Of a stretch of DNA of 64,000 nucleotides, positions 44,003-51,936 are shown one piece after another; the first letter of the stretch is position 1, and each line of letters opens with the position of its first letter. The notes beneath the pieces are model-generated. The model ran no database searches. It was given only the letters and a program-made list of their open reading frames with translations, and was not told where the DNA came from. The position numbers and the translations under genes were made by a program. The DNA is from Pseudomonas sp. RIT-PI-S (GTDB taxonomy: Bacteria; Pseudomonadota; Gammaproteobacteria; Pseudomonadales; Pseudomonadaceae), in assembly GCF_025642975.1 (NCBI RefSeq), contig NZ_JANZKJ010000013.1:1-64000 (forward strand), written 5' to 3'.

Positions 44003-45070
44003 ATGCCCTACCAGCCAAACGAGTCCCTCACGAATCACTTCAAAGCCAACGGCGAAGACATGCTGGAAGCCGTTGAATCCCAACTTGCCCGGCTAGCGCC
44101 GGACAGCCCGAATATCCCTCTTTATCGAGACATGCTGCTGACGGTCCTGCGCATGGCACAAGAAGACCGCAACCGCTGGAACGCCAAGATCGTTCTCCAG
44201 ACCTTGCGTGAACTCGATCATGCATTCCGCATTCTGGAAACCCACAAGGGCCGGCGTAAAGTTACCGTATTCGGCTCGGCCCGCACGCCGCGTGAGCATC
44301 CTGTGTATGCGCTGGCGCAAGCATTGGGCGAAGCACTTGCTCAGGCAGACCTCATGGTCATCACAGGCGCAGGCGGTGGCATCATGGCTGCGGCGCATGA
44401 AGGCGCGGGGCGTGAACACAGCCTGGGTTTCAACATCACCCTGCCGTTCGAACAGCATGCCAACGCGATCGTAGACGGCACGGACCGCCTGCTGCCGTTC
44501 CACTTCTTCTTTGTGCGCAAGTTGTTCTTCGTCAAGGAAGCTGACGCCCTGGTGCTCTGCCCCGGCGGCTTCGGCACCCTGGACGAAGCACTGGAAGTGC
44601 TCACGCTGATCCAGACCGGCAAAAGCCCTCTGGTGCCAGTTGTTCTGCTGGATGCACCGGGCGGTACTTTCTGGGAGGGTGCGCTGACCTTTATCCGCGA
44701 GCAATTGGAAGCCAATCACTACATCTTGCCCAGTGACTTGAAGCTGATGCGCCTGGTGTACAGCGCGGAAGAGGCGGTAGAGGAAATCAATCGCTTCTAC
44801 GCTAACTTCCATTCCACCCGGTGGCTCAAGAACCTATTCATCGTTCGCATGCGTCGCCCATTGAACAGTGAAGCACTTGCTCAACTCGACGCAGCTTTCA
44901 AAGACCTGAAGCTGAGCGGCTCGTTCGAGCAGCATGTGTCTGCCCCTGAACATGCGGACGAACCCGAGTTGTATCACTTGGCCAGGCTGACATTTGCCTT
45001 CAATGGCCGCAATCAAGGCCGGCTAAGAGAATTGGTAGACTTCATCAACGTTCCGGAACATTGGGCGTAG
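44003..45070 (+). CDS. LOG-family Rossmann-fold protein
   Basis: A 355-residue protein. The core (about 85-270) carries the nucleotide-binding VFGSARTP and the LOG motif PGGFGTLDEALEVL. LOG proteins release cytokinin-like bases from nucleotide 5'-monophosphates. This longer type (about 370 residues, with N- and C-terminal extensions) is related to PpnN-like nucleosidases, but the true reaction is not proven. Confidence 0.86.
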   Translation: MPYQPNESLTNHFKANGEDMLEAVESQLARLAPDSPNIPLYRDMLLTVLRMAQEDRNRWNAKIVLQTLRELDHAFRILETHKGRRKVTVFGSARTPREHPVYALAQALGEALAQADLMVITGAGGGIMAAAHEGAGREHSLGFNITLPFEQHANAIVDGTDRLLPFHFFFVRKLFFVKEADALVLCPGGFGTLDEALEVLTLIQTGKSPLVPVVLLDAPGGTFWEGALTFIREQLEANHYILPSDLKLMRLVYSAEEAVEEINRFYANFHSTRWLKNLFIVRMRRPLNSEALAQLDAAFKDLKLSGSFEQHVSAPEHADEPELYHLARLTFAFNGRNQGRLRELVDFINVPEHWA

Positions 45071-45081
45071 GCGACCTCAAT

Positions 45082-45543
45082 TCAGTCGCGACCGCTCATG
45101 AGCCGGCCGATCAGGTCCATTGAATAACCTCGATACAGAAGGAAACGGGTTTGCCGAGCCCGTTCCTTCGTATCCATCGGCAGTTCGCCTGCGAACTTAC
45201 GCTGCCATACTTCGCGAAGTAACGATGCCCAATCGAAACCACAACTACGGAGGGCCTCATCCACGTCTGAACGGGATAAACCTCGTTGCGTCAGCTCCTC
45301 ACGGATACGCGCGGGGCCATAGCCGGAGCGGGCACGGTAATTGATAAAGCTTTCAAGATAGCGGGCCTCTGAGAGAAGCCCTTCTTCGGCAAGACGATCA
45401 AGCGCGGGGGCGATGAGCTCAGCAGGTGCGCCCCGCTGTCGAAGCTTCCGCTCCAACTCAACACGCCCATGCTCACGGCGCGCCAGGAGATCCATTGCGG
45501 CCCGACGCACGGCAACCGCTGTATCGAGGGCTATGGTTGCCAT
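45082..45543 (-). CDS. recX: RecA inhibitor RecX
   Basis: A 153-residue helical protein of the RecX family (AMDLLARREHGRVELERKLRQRG near the N-terminus, SFINYRARSGYGPARIREEL in the middle). It limits RecA filament growth. It lies 42 bp after recA on the same strand and is likely induced with it in the SOS response. Confidence 0.95.
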   Translation of the reverse strand: MATIALDTAVAVRRAAMDLLARREHGRVELERKLRQRGAPAELIAPALDRLAEEGLLSEARYLESFINYRARSGYGPARIREELTQRGLSRSDVDEALRSCGFDWASLLREVWQRKFAGELPMDTKERARQTRFLLYRGYSMDLIGRLMSGRD

Positions 45544-45585
45544 GTGACCTGCCGCGGTCCTGCCCTGTGCTTACCGAGTGCCAAA

Positions 45586-46644
45586 TCAGAAGTCGTTTTC
45601 GGCGTCGACTACTTCATCAGCCGCCACGGCGCCTTTCTTCGGCTCAGGCGCGGCTCCGCTGTTAAGCAGCTTGTCGCGAATCTGCTTCTCCAGCGCAGCC
45701 TTGACCTCGGGATTTTCCTCAAGATATTTCGCTGCGTTGGCTTTGCCCTGGCCAATCTTGTTGCCTTGGTAGGCATACCAGGCACCCGATTTATCGATGA
45801 AACCATTGGCTACGCCGAGGTCGATGATTTCACCGTTCAGGTAGATGCCCTTGCCGTACAGAATCTGGAACTCAGCCTGACGGAACGGAGGGGATACCTT
45901 GTTCTTGACGACCTTGACGCGGGTTTCGCTACCCACGATGTCGTCCCCTTCCTTCACCGAGCCTGTGCGACGGATATCGAGGCGAACGGAAGCGTAGAAC
46001 TTAAGGGCGTTACCACCGGTGGTGGTTTCTGGGCTACCGAACATCACGCCGATTTTCATGCGGATCTGGTTGATGAAAATAACCAGGCAGTTAGCGGTCT
46101 TGATGTTGCCGGTAATCTTGCGAAGCGCTTGAGACATCAGGCGGGCCTGCAGACCCACGTGCATGTCGCCCATCTCGCCCTCGATTTCGGCTTTGGGCAC
46201 CAGCGCGGCCACCGAGTCCACAATGATCACGTCCACGGCATTGGAGCGCACCAGCATGTCGGTGATTTCCAGCGCTTGTTCGCCAGTGTCTGGCTGCGAG
46301 ACCAGCAGGTCGTCGACATTGACGCCCAGCTTGCCGGCGTACTCAGGGTCCAGCGCGTGCTCCGCGTCGACGAAGGCACAGGTAGCGCCATTGCGCTGCG
46401 CCTGAGCGATGACGGAAAGGGTCAGCGTGGTTTTACCCGACGATTCCGGCCCGTAGATTTCAACGATCCGCCCCTTTGGCAAGCCGCCGATGCCCAAGGC
46501 GATGTCCAGCCCGAGCGAGCCAGTGGAGATGGCAGGTATAGCCGAACGCTCATGGTCGCCCATGCGCATGACCGCGCCCTTGCCAAACTGACGTTCGATT
46601 TGACCCAAGGCCGCAGCCAAGGCACGCTTCTTGTTGTCGTCCAT
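45586..46644 (-). CDS. recA: Recombinase RecA
   Basis: A 352-residue recombinase. Walker A GPESSGKTTL and Walker B VIIVDSVAAL are intact, with loop regions and the acidic C-terminal tail (VVDAENDF). It catalyses strand exchange and LexA self-cleavage. A LexA box lies 63 bp upstream. Confidence 0.99.
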   Translation of the reverse strand: MDDNKKRALAAALGQIERQFGKGAVMRMGDHERSAIPAISTGSLGLDIALGIGGLPKGRIVEIYGPESSGKTTLTLSVIAQAQRNGATCAFVDAEHALDPEYAGKLGVNVDDLLVSQPDTGEQALEITDMLVRSNAVDVIIVDSVAALVPKAEIEGEMGDMHVGLQARLMSQALRKITGNIKTANCLVIFINQIRMKIGVMFGSPETTTGGNALKFYASVRLDIRRTGSVKEGDDIVGSETRVKVVKNKVSPPFRQAEFQILYGKGIYLNGEIIDLGVANGFIDKSGAWYAYQGNKIGQGKANAAKYLEENPEVKAALEKQIRDKLLNSGAAPEPKKGAVAADEVVDAENDF

Positions 46645-46706
46645 TGATTCCTCACGATTTCGACAAGGCCGACAGCGCGCCGCGCGCGACCTGCATTGGC
46701 CAATAA

Positions 46707-46722
46707 CTGTATAAGTAGACAG
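46707..46722 (-). promoter_or_regulatory. LexA (SOS) box of recA
   Basis: CTGTATAAGTAGACAG matches the gammaproteobacterial consensus CTGT-N8-ACAG exactly in both arms and lies between recA and cinA, 63 bp before the recA start. Confidence 0.9.
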
Positions 46723-46749
46723 TATTATTCCACACCTTCGGCGGATCGC

Positions 46750-47250
46750 CTACCCCCGCCCTGGTTTTTCTCCGCTGGCCAGCGCCAGCAAGCCTTGTAG
46801 GGCAACGATCACTGTCTGGTGGCGCACGGCGTGTCGATCGCCGCTGAATTGACGACGCTCCGTGAACAGAAGCTCGCCATCAGCCCAAGCGAACCACACC
46901 GTCCCCACCGGCTTTTCTTCGGACCCTCCACCTGGCCCTGCCACCCCGCTGACCGCCACCGAGAAACGCGCCTGCGCATGGCGACTGGCGCCCAGGGCCA
47001 TCGCTCGCACTACCGGCTCGCTGACAGCCCCAACCTCGGCGAAGAGGGCTTCAGGAACCTGCAATTGGCGCTGTTTTTGCCGGTTCGAATACGTGACATA
47101 GCCTGCCTCGAACCACGCGGAACTGCCCGCCACCCGGGTGATAGCCTCGGCGATGCCGCCACCGGTACAGGATTCAGCTGTGGTTACGGCGGCACCCAGT
47201 GCCTGCAGGCGGCTACCCAGGCTGGTAGCCAAGTGAGTGATGTCATCCAT
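46750..47250 (-). CDS. cinA: CinA-type nicotinamide-nucleotide amidohydrolase (PncC)
   Basis: A 166-residue single-domain CinA/PncC protein. The active-site region VTTAESCTGGGIAEAIT and the substrate-site VSGVAGPGGGSEEKPVGTVWFA are intact. It deamidates NMN to NaMN in NAD salvage. It is upstream of recA on the same strand. The cinA-mutS interval is a known landing zone for tailocins in Pseudomonas. Confidence 0.95.
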   Translation of the reverse strand: MDDITHLATSLGSRLQALGAAVTTAESCTGGGIAEAITRVAGSSAWFEAGYVTYSNRQKQRQLQVPEALFAEVGAVSEPVVRAMALGASRHAQARFSVAVSGVAGPGGGSEEKPVGTVWFAWADGELLFTERRQFSGDRHAVRHQTVIVALQGLLALASGEKPGRG

Positions 47251-47584
47251 CGGAAATCCTCGATACGCTGAACTTGAACGCCGCTAGCTACGGCGCCGCA
47301 GGGAAGACTTTCCAACGCCGGCGCAAACTTGTCCACGACCAATACGCAACCGGGAATTGCCAGGCTGCACACACATAGGCCGCACTATGGGTTTCTGCCG
47401 CTGAAAGCTATATCGACCGTAAGCGAATGAAACAATCAAACCCCAGCGATCTCCGCTAAAGATAATTGCCGGCCAATATTGAAAGAGTGAATGTTTCCTG
47501 CGTTTCGTCGGTGCAAGTGAGCACTACCGGCGCACCTCAGTCATACCCTATGCATGATCGGTTTTTAACCAAAGGAGTAATATC
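47251..47584. other. Intergenic region between cinA and the KGG-repeat gene
   Basis: About 330 bases with no supportable gene. It must carry the promoters of cinA (minus) and of the KGG-repeat gene (plus); no clear promoter hexamers were secured. AAAGGAG before 47585 is the ribosome site of the latter. Confidence 0.5.
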
Positions 47585-47983
47585 ATGACTGACAAAAAAC
47601 AAGATCCTTCGATGACTACTCAGGAAGCGGGCAGGAAAGGCGGCGAAGCGACGGCCGATACCCACGACAAAGAGTTCTATCAAGAAATTGGCAGCAAAGG
47701 CGGCCAGACGTCTGGTGGGCAACGCGATACCCAGCAAGATATGCAGCAAGGTAGCAAGGGTAGCGATAATCGGGGCAACTTCGCCGACGATCCTCAACGC
47801 GCCGCTGAAGCCGGCCGCAAAGGCGGCCAAACTTCGGGCAGCCAGCGCGACTTGCAGCAAAATATGGAGTCCGGTAGCCGAGGCGCCGATAAAAACAGCG
47901 GCAATTTTGCCAACGATCGGGAAAAGGCATCTGAAGCAGGCCAGAAAGGCGGCCAAAACAGCCCAGGCGGAAACCGTCAATAA
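47585..47983 (+). CDS. KGG-repeat general stress protein
   Basis: A 132-residue, very hydrophilic, Gly/Gln/Asp-rich protein. KGG motifs recur (GRKGGEA, GSKGGQT, GRKGGQT, GQKGGQN), with GNFADDPQRAAEAG and GNFANDREKASEAG units, as in GsiB/YciG-like stress proteins, which are likely disordered and hydration-related. It is expected to be stress- or stationary-phase induced. It marks the chromosome side of the phage-derived cluster. Confidence 0.9.
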   Translation: MTDKKQDPSMTTQEAGRKGGEATADTHDKEFYQEIGSKGGQTSGGQRDTQQDMQQGSKGSDNRGNFADDPQRAAEAGRKGGQTSGSQRDLQQNMESGSRGADKNSGNFANDREKASEAGQKGGQNSPGGNRQ

Positions 47984-48341
47984 CTGCGCCACTAATTAAA
48001 AGGCAGCGATTCAAGAGCCCGGCGACGCCCGGGCTCTGTCTGTCGCTAGATAGCTGGAATAGCGGCATTTAGTTTTAACCAAATATTGATCTAAATCAAA
48101 ACTAAAACATTGACCCACTGCTTCGCTACTGTAGCTTCATTCTCTAAGTCTATCGATATCAAAGGCATATTGAAGCCTTTGCGGGATCGTCGAGGCTTCC
48201 GCCCGCTGCAACCCCGGTTAAAACCGCACCCACGCAGCGATACCCATTCTGATCTACACCGCCACGGAGCTGCCAACGGCCTACACGGCCAGCCTCTTCC
48301 ACCTTGCCCGGGTGGTTCTTCCTTCATCACGGTCTGCAGCA
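47984..48341. other. Junction between chromosome and tailocin cluster
   Basis: About 360 bases without a gene. The hairpin AGAGCCCGG/CCGGGCTCT at 48014-48037 can end the KGG-repeat transcript. An AT-rich patch at about 48065-48110 follows, and then GC-rich sequence without a good reading frame. No attachment-site repeat could be identified because the other end lies outside the window. Confidence 0.5.
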
Positions 48342-48875
48342 TCATCCCCCTGGTCCATTGCTCAGTACGTCGTAGGCACTTTCACAGGCCAGCCCGGCTA
48401 TTCGGGCTCGGTCATACGCTTCAGCGAGTTCTCCCGCTCTTTGGTCAGCGCGCTTGTACAGGTCGGAGAGCACCATGGCGGCGCGGGTGGCTGCCTCGCC
48501 TCGGCGGGCAACGCCGGGATCACCGGGGGAGCAACTGGCTCCGGCGGCAAGCTTGTCGGCTGCCTCGCGCACCCGCTGGCCAGCACCAGTAGCCCCAGCC
48601 ACATCGGCGGCCAGCGCCGCGCTTTTTTGCCTTGCATTGCTGCCCACCTCGTTGACGGCCGTCTGCCGGCGCTGTTCTTCCGTTCGTGCATTACCCTCCG
48701 CCGCGGCGCGGGCCTTTGCCTGGAGCGCCTGCTGGTCCGCGGCCTTCGCTTTCCAGCGGGCGTCGGCGATCGTCTCCCCGTGGCGGTATGCACCGAACAA
48801 CGCGCCGGCGATCAACGCCAGCACAAGAAGCACGGCGCCGGCATAGCCGAGCAGCTTCCATTGCAGGGCTGTCAC
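48342..48875 (-). CDS. Inner-membrane spanin (Rz-like, DUF2514)
   Basis: A 177-residue protein with an N-terminal membrane anchor (about 8-30) and a long helical periplasmic part rich in Ala, Arg and Glu, with paired cysteines (GASCSPGDPG, GLACESAY). This is the DUF2514 type of i-spanin, which joins inner and outer membranes at lysis together with Rz1. The start overlaps the endolysin stop by 4 bp. The Rz1 gene is nested inside it in another frame. Confidence 0.85.
   Translation of the reverse strand: MTALQWKLLGYAGAVLLVLALIAGALFGAYRHGETIADARWKAKAADQQALQAKARAAAEGNARTEEQRRQTAVNEVGSNARQKSAALAADVAGATGAGQRVREAADKLAAGASCSPGDPGVARRGEAATRAAMVLSDLYKRADQRAGELAEAYDRARIAGLACESAYDVLSNGPGG
48398..48637 (-). 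CDS. Embedded outer-membrane spanin lipoprotein (Rz1-like)
   Basis: A 79-residue frame lying entirely within the Rz gene in a different frame. The start ATG (48635-48637) has GAGGTG 7-8 bp upstream. It encodes a basic N-terminus, a hydrophobic stretch and lipobox LASGC, then a proline-rich stretch (PPEPVAPPVIPALP). Rz1 proteins are short, Pro-rich lipoproteins encoded within or overlapping Rz, so gene size, lipobox and placement all agree. Confidence 0.8.
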   Translation of the reverse strand: MQGKKARRWPPMWLGLLVLASGCARQPTSLPPEPVAPPVIPALPAEARQPPAPPWCSPTCTSALTKERENSLKRMTEPE

Positions 48876-49423
48876 GCGAGCACCTTCTTTGCCTGCTCAT
48901 ACAGCGCCACGCGCTCGGGCAAGCCATTCAGACCGCCGTTGATCTTTCGCGTGATCGCCTCGAAGTCGCCGGTGTCGGCCAGTTCGTTCAGGCGGTGCGT
49001 GGACCAGTACCAGCCGGCGGACATCGCCGCCCACTGCGGCTGCTCAAGCAGCTGCGGCTGATTCAGCAGGCGATCGTCCCGGAACAGCGCCAGGCTGCAG
49101 GCCAGGTAATTGTCCCGGCCGGTGACCTGGATCAGCCCCCTGCCGCGGTACATCTGCCCGTCGCCGTCGGCGGCAGGCGTGTTGCCCAGGCGCTTTGCCA
49201 GCGTGCCGGTGTCGTACCGGGCCAGGTAGGCGTCATCGCCCAGCTCCTTGGCGTACCGCAACTGGCCGGATTCGTGTCCGATCTGGGCGAGGAAGGCCCC
49301 CACGCGCTGGGTGGTGTTGATGCCGTAGTAGGCGATGGCCGAGTTCAGCGGCCCGACGTACGTTGCCGCGCGGCTGCCCGCCTTGGGCATGATGCGCAGC
49401 AGTTGCTCTTCGGTGATCTGCAT
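48872..49423 (-). CDS. Endolysin, glycoside hydrolase family 19
   Basis: A 183-residue chitinase-like lysozyme. The catalytic region AFLAQIGHESGQLRYAKEL, then MYRGRGLIQVTGRDNY and SAGWYWSTHRLNELAD are GH19 endolysin signatures. It has no signal peptide, so it needs a holin, and holin-like genes lie at the other end of the cluster. The ATG at 49421-49423 is preceded by a GGAGA site; an upstream ATG falls in the terminator. It would degrade peptidoglycan to release the particles. Confidence 0.94.
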   Translation of the reverse strand: MQITEEQLLRIMPKAGSRAATYVGPLNSAIAYYGINTTQRVGAFLAQIGHESGQLRYAKELGDDAYLARYDTGTLAKRLGNTPAADGDGQMYRGRGLIQVTGRDNYLACSLALFRDDRLLNQPQLLEQPQWAAMSAGWYWSTHRLNELADTGDFEAITRKINGGLNGLPERVALYEQAKKVLA

Positions 49424-49436
49424 GGTTTCTCCGGGC

Positions 49437-49466
49437 ATAAAAAAACCCGCCTCAAGCGGGCGGGTT
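49437..49466 (-). terminator. Hairpin with T-tract immediately before the endolysin
   Basis: Stem AACCCGCC/GGCGGGTT with a 7-base loop, then T7 on the minus strand, ending just before the endolysin Shine-Dalgarno. The same layout (hairpin, T-run, GCCxGGxGAAACC, ATG) is repeated at 61876-61914. Confidence 0.85.
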
Positions 49467-49522
49467 GATCGCATCATTCAAGGCAGGACTACACTCCAAA
49501 CTCTTCCAATGGAGATCTCATC

Positions 49523-49798
49523 ATGAACAACGGGACTTTATGGAAGGGTAGTTTCCACCTGAAGCATTCCTTCTATTGCTTGGTATCAATTGCTTTACTC
49601 GCTTGTGCTAGCCCATCGCATACAACCGCTGTTTTTATGGCCGCCAATTGTCCGCTAGGGAATGGCTCGGAATACCCTCCTGGGGGCGTCCATCGATGGT
49701 GTACCGGCGAACCAACTATAGGAGGGGGATGTTCCAGAGCATTTATGTGTAAAAAATGCAATGGCCCAGACTGGGGCGCGCCTTACAATTGTCCATAG
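49523..49798 (+). CDS. Small Cys-rich secreted protein (cargo gene)
   Basis: A 91-residue protein encoded opposite to all its cluster neighbours. A hydrophobic segment SFYCLVSIALLACASPSH (about 16-33) looks like a signal peptide, perhaps a lipobox (LLAC). The mature part has several cysteines (NCPLG, WCTGE, GGCSRAFMCKKCNG, YNCP). TGGAGAT lies 6-7 bp upstream. It is less GC-rich than its neighbours, which suggests a later insertion. No family was recognised; an immunity, lysis-modifying or surface role is only speculation. Confidence 0.65.
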   Translation: MNNGTLWKGSFHLKHSFYCLVSIALLACASPSHTTAVFMAANCPLGNGSEYPPGGVHRWCTGEPTIGGGCSRAFMCKKCNGPDWGAPYNCP

Positions 49799-50255
49799 CG
49801 GCTCGAGCCGCCCAGGCGGACGCCCGCCCAAAATAGGAAGGTGCGCCAACGCGCAGTACCATCGCCGCTCCGCATCGCGCGGCTTAATACGGCATCGCAA
49901 TCAATGCGGGGCAGCAGCGCCGTGCTGTAAAGCCAGTCGTGGAGGATGGCCGCGCGCATGCCGTAGCCGACCGCCAGGCCGTAGAGCGCCAGGGCACCGG
50001 CGGCGACCGCCCAGCACACCGCGACGGCCCAGGCCAGATGCGCGAAGAACATCCTAGCACCACCGCAGACAGAGCAGCCCACCTGCAGATCTCGCGCAGC
50101 ACGCGCACTGAGGCCAGGTCGCTGACGAAGGTTTCAGGCACGATCAGTTCGCCGTGCTCGGGGTCGTTGAACACCAGCGGCTCCAAGAGCTGGAAGCGCC
50201 AGCGGCTAATCTGGCGCGTCGCGGCGCCGGCGGCGAATTTGCCGGGCGCAAGCAT
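49783..50255 (-). pseudogene. DUF1353-family tail-module protein, frameshifted
   Basis: Two frames together make one DUF1353 protein. The N-terminal part (from the ATG at 50253-50255, overlapping the fibre-assembly stop) carries ETFVSDLASVRVLREICRWAAL; the C-terminal part, in the -1 frame, carries GYGMRAAILHDWLYSTALLPR and ends at 49783. The two family hallmarks SDLAS and LHDWLY are thus in different frames; the switch lies near 50058-50080. A one-base deletion (real or a sequencing error) is the simplest cause. The 3' end overlaps the convergent Cys-rich gene by 16 bp. Confidence 0.7.
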
Positions 50256-50767
50256 CACGATGGCCACCCCTCGTCAAGCATGGCTTCCGTGTAGCTGCCC
50301 TGCTTCATTGCTGTCAGCAACTCGGCCTCCCTGTCGAAGCACGCCTGCACATGGGCACGCATAGCCATCGCAATGCCCAGGAGGGTCTGAGCATCAAGCT
50401 TCACGAAGGTATCTCCAGCTTTCCAGTTGCAGGTGTAAGAAGCATCCAGGCTTGCGGCCAATGCCGCACCGGTGATCAGCGCCTGACTGTCGCGGTCGCT
50501 GTCGACGCTGATGCCGTTAATCTTGATACCTGCGGCCTCCGCCACGTAGCGACGAGCGGCGATATCAGCCCGTTTCTGTTCATCGGTCTTGGTCGGTGCC
50601 TGGGGGGCTGCGAACTTTTTCTTGGCATAGGTCCAGCCAATATCGACGCCGTCGACGCCTTCACAGCTCACCCACACCAGGTCAGGGTGAAACAAGGTGG
50701 AGATATCGGCGTCTGTTTCGAACAGCTCGGCGACTAGGCCGTTCTCGACGCGTGCGTAATGAGTCAT
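50255..50767 (-). CDS. Tail fibre assembly protein (DUF4376 type)
   Basis: A 170-residue protein. The N-terminus (YARVENGLVAELFETDADISTLFHPDLVWV) and the C-terminal domain (ADIAARRYVAEAAGIKINGISVDSDRDSQALITGAALA) are those of DUF4376 chaperones coded after phage tail fibres. Both ends overlap neighbours as ATGA (fibre stop, DUF1353 start), so translation is coupled. It should help fold the fibre encoded just upstream. Confidence 0.87.
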   Translation of the reverse strand: MTHYARVENGLVAELFETDADISTLFHPDLVWVSCEGVDGVDIGWTYAKKKFAAPQAPTKTDEQKRADIAARRYVAEAAGIKINGISVDSDRDSQALITGAALAASLDASYTCNWKAGDTFVKLDAQTLLGIAMAMRAHVQACFDREAELLTAMKQGSYTEAMLDEGWPS

Positions 50768-51927
50768 CAGTAATACTCCCGGATCACGCAGCAACCGTTG
50801 CCGCCTTTGCCGCTGTTGTAGGCTGTCGTCGTGGAAACCGAATAAACGCCGCTGCCACCACCGCCCCGGCTGCCGTCGTTACCATTGGAGTTGACCGATT
50901 GGGCTACGCCGCCGTAACCCATTGCCGACCGGCCGCCTGCGCCACCATGGCTTGCAGTGCCCTGATACGGGTTGTTCTCGCCATACGCGCCATCTTCACC
51001 AGCACAGCTTGGAAACACTCCGTCAGCAGCGGCGCGCCCGCCCACGCCAGCGGAGCTGACGAAGAGGTTTGTGCTTGCCGACACCGTGCGCGTACCGCCA
51101 GTCCCACCCAATGCAGAAAGGTATGTGCCGAATGAGGAGGTGCCACCGACATTGCCGCCTGCCTGACTCCCAGCGCCACCGGCGCCGATGGTGATCGGCA
51201 CGCCCGTCGCGCGCATGGTGTCGGTTACGTCGAGCAGCGAATGGGCATAGCCGCCCGCCCCTCCACCACCGCCCACGCTGGCGTTTCCGCTGCTAAGCGC
51301 CGCCGAGCCAGCGCCGCTGCCCCCGCCGCCCACTAGCTCTACTTCAACCCTGCGGACTTGCGCAGCTGGGTAGTAGGTGGAGGTGACATCGAAGATCCAC
51401 ACACGCAGCAGCCGGCCCTGTTGTGCACTGCCGCCCGTGGCGCTCAGCAACAGCCAGGCATCGAGCGCGGAGCTGTATTGAACGGTAATGAAACCTGCCG
51501 CGGTGATCTCCCCCCCAATCAGAGGCGCGCCCGCGCTCAAGATAATCGGCTTTGCAGTCACGCTATCCGGCGCAAAGGTAGCCGCGCCTGTATTAGCTGT
51601 TTTGGCCTTGAAGCGCAGTATCAGCCCATCAGCCAACGCCGTGACTTTCGGGGTGTAAGCGGCTTTATAGGTGTTGGCGGTGCCCGTATCCACAGCGTAA
51701 CTGGCGGCGCCTGTTTGATCGATTTGCCGAATGGCCGTGAGCAGTTGATCCGACTGCCCCTCCGCTGGCGTTAGATTGGCCGCCTGGATAACTGCCAGCA
51801 TTTCATCGGTGACGGCATTTCCCCAGGCCGAGGGAATCAGCGACCCCACAACCCCACTCGCCGCGTTTTCGTCGACGAACTTCCCGCCTACCAGTCCCAC
51901 ATTGGGCACGCTCTTGGGATAATCCAC
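50767..51927 (-). CDS. Tail fibre protein, Gly-rich C-terminus
   Basis: A 386-residue fibre. The N-terminus (DYPKSVPNVGLVGGKFVDENAASGVVGSLIPSAWGN) attaches to the baseplate and is shared by many Pseudomonas tailocin and phage fibres. The rest from about residue 200 is extremely Gly/Ser/Ala-rich (VGGGGSGAGS, GGGGGAGGYA, SRGGGGSG) and resembles Gly-rich tips of long tail fibres. This part should decide target range. It ends VIREYY. It is short compared with phage S fibres. Confidence 0.88.
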   Translation of the reverse strand: MDYPKSVPNVGLVGGKFVDENAASGVVGSLIPSAWGNAVTDEMLAVIQAANLTPAEGQSDQLLTAIRQIDQTGAASYAVDTGTANTYKAAYTPKVTALADGLILRFKAKTANTGAATFAPDSVTAKPIILSAGAPLIGGEITAAGFITVQYSSALDAWLLLSATGGSAQQGRLLRVWIFDVTSTYYPAAQVRRVEVELVGGGGSGAGSAALSSGNASVGGGGGAGGYAHSLLDVTDTMRATGVPITIGAGGAGSQAGGNVGGTSSFGTYLSALGGTGGTRTVSASTNLFVSSAGVGGRAAADGVFPSCAGEDGAYGENNPYQGTASHGGAGGRSAMGYGGVAQSVNSNGNDGSRGGGGSGVYSVSTTTAYNSGKGGNGCCVIREYY

Positions 51928-51936
51928 GTTCTTTCC

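Noticed and set aside
48110..48592. Plus-strand frames at the chromosome-tailocin junction
   Set aside because: They overlap the spanin genes on the other strand, have Arg/Pro-rich translations and no ribosome site.
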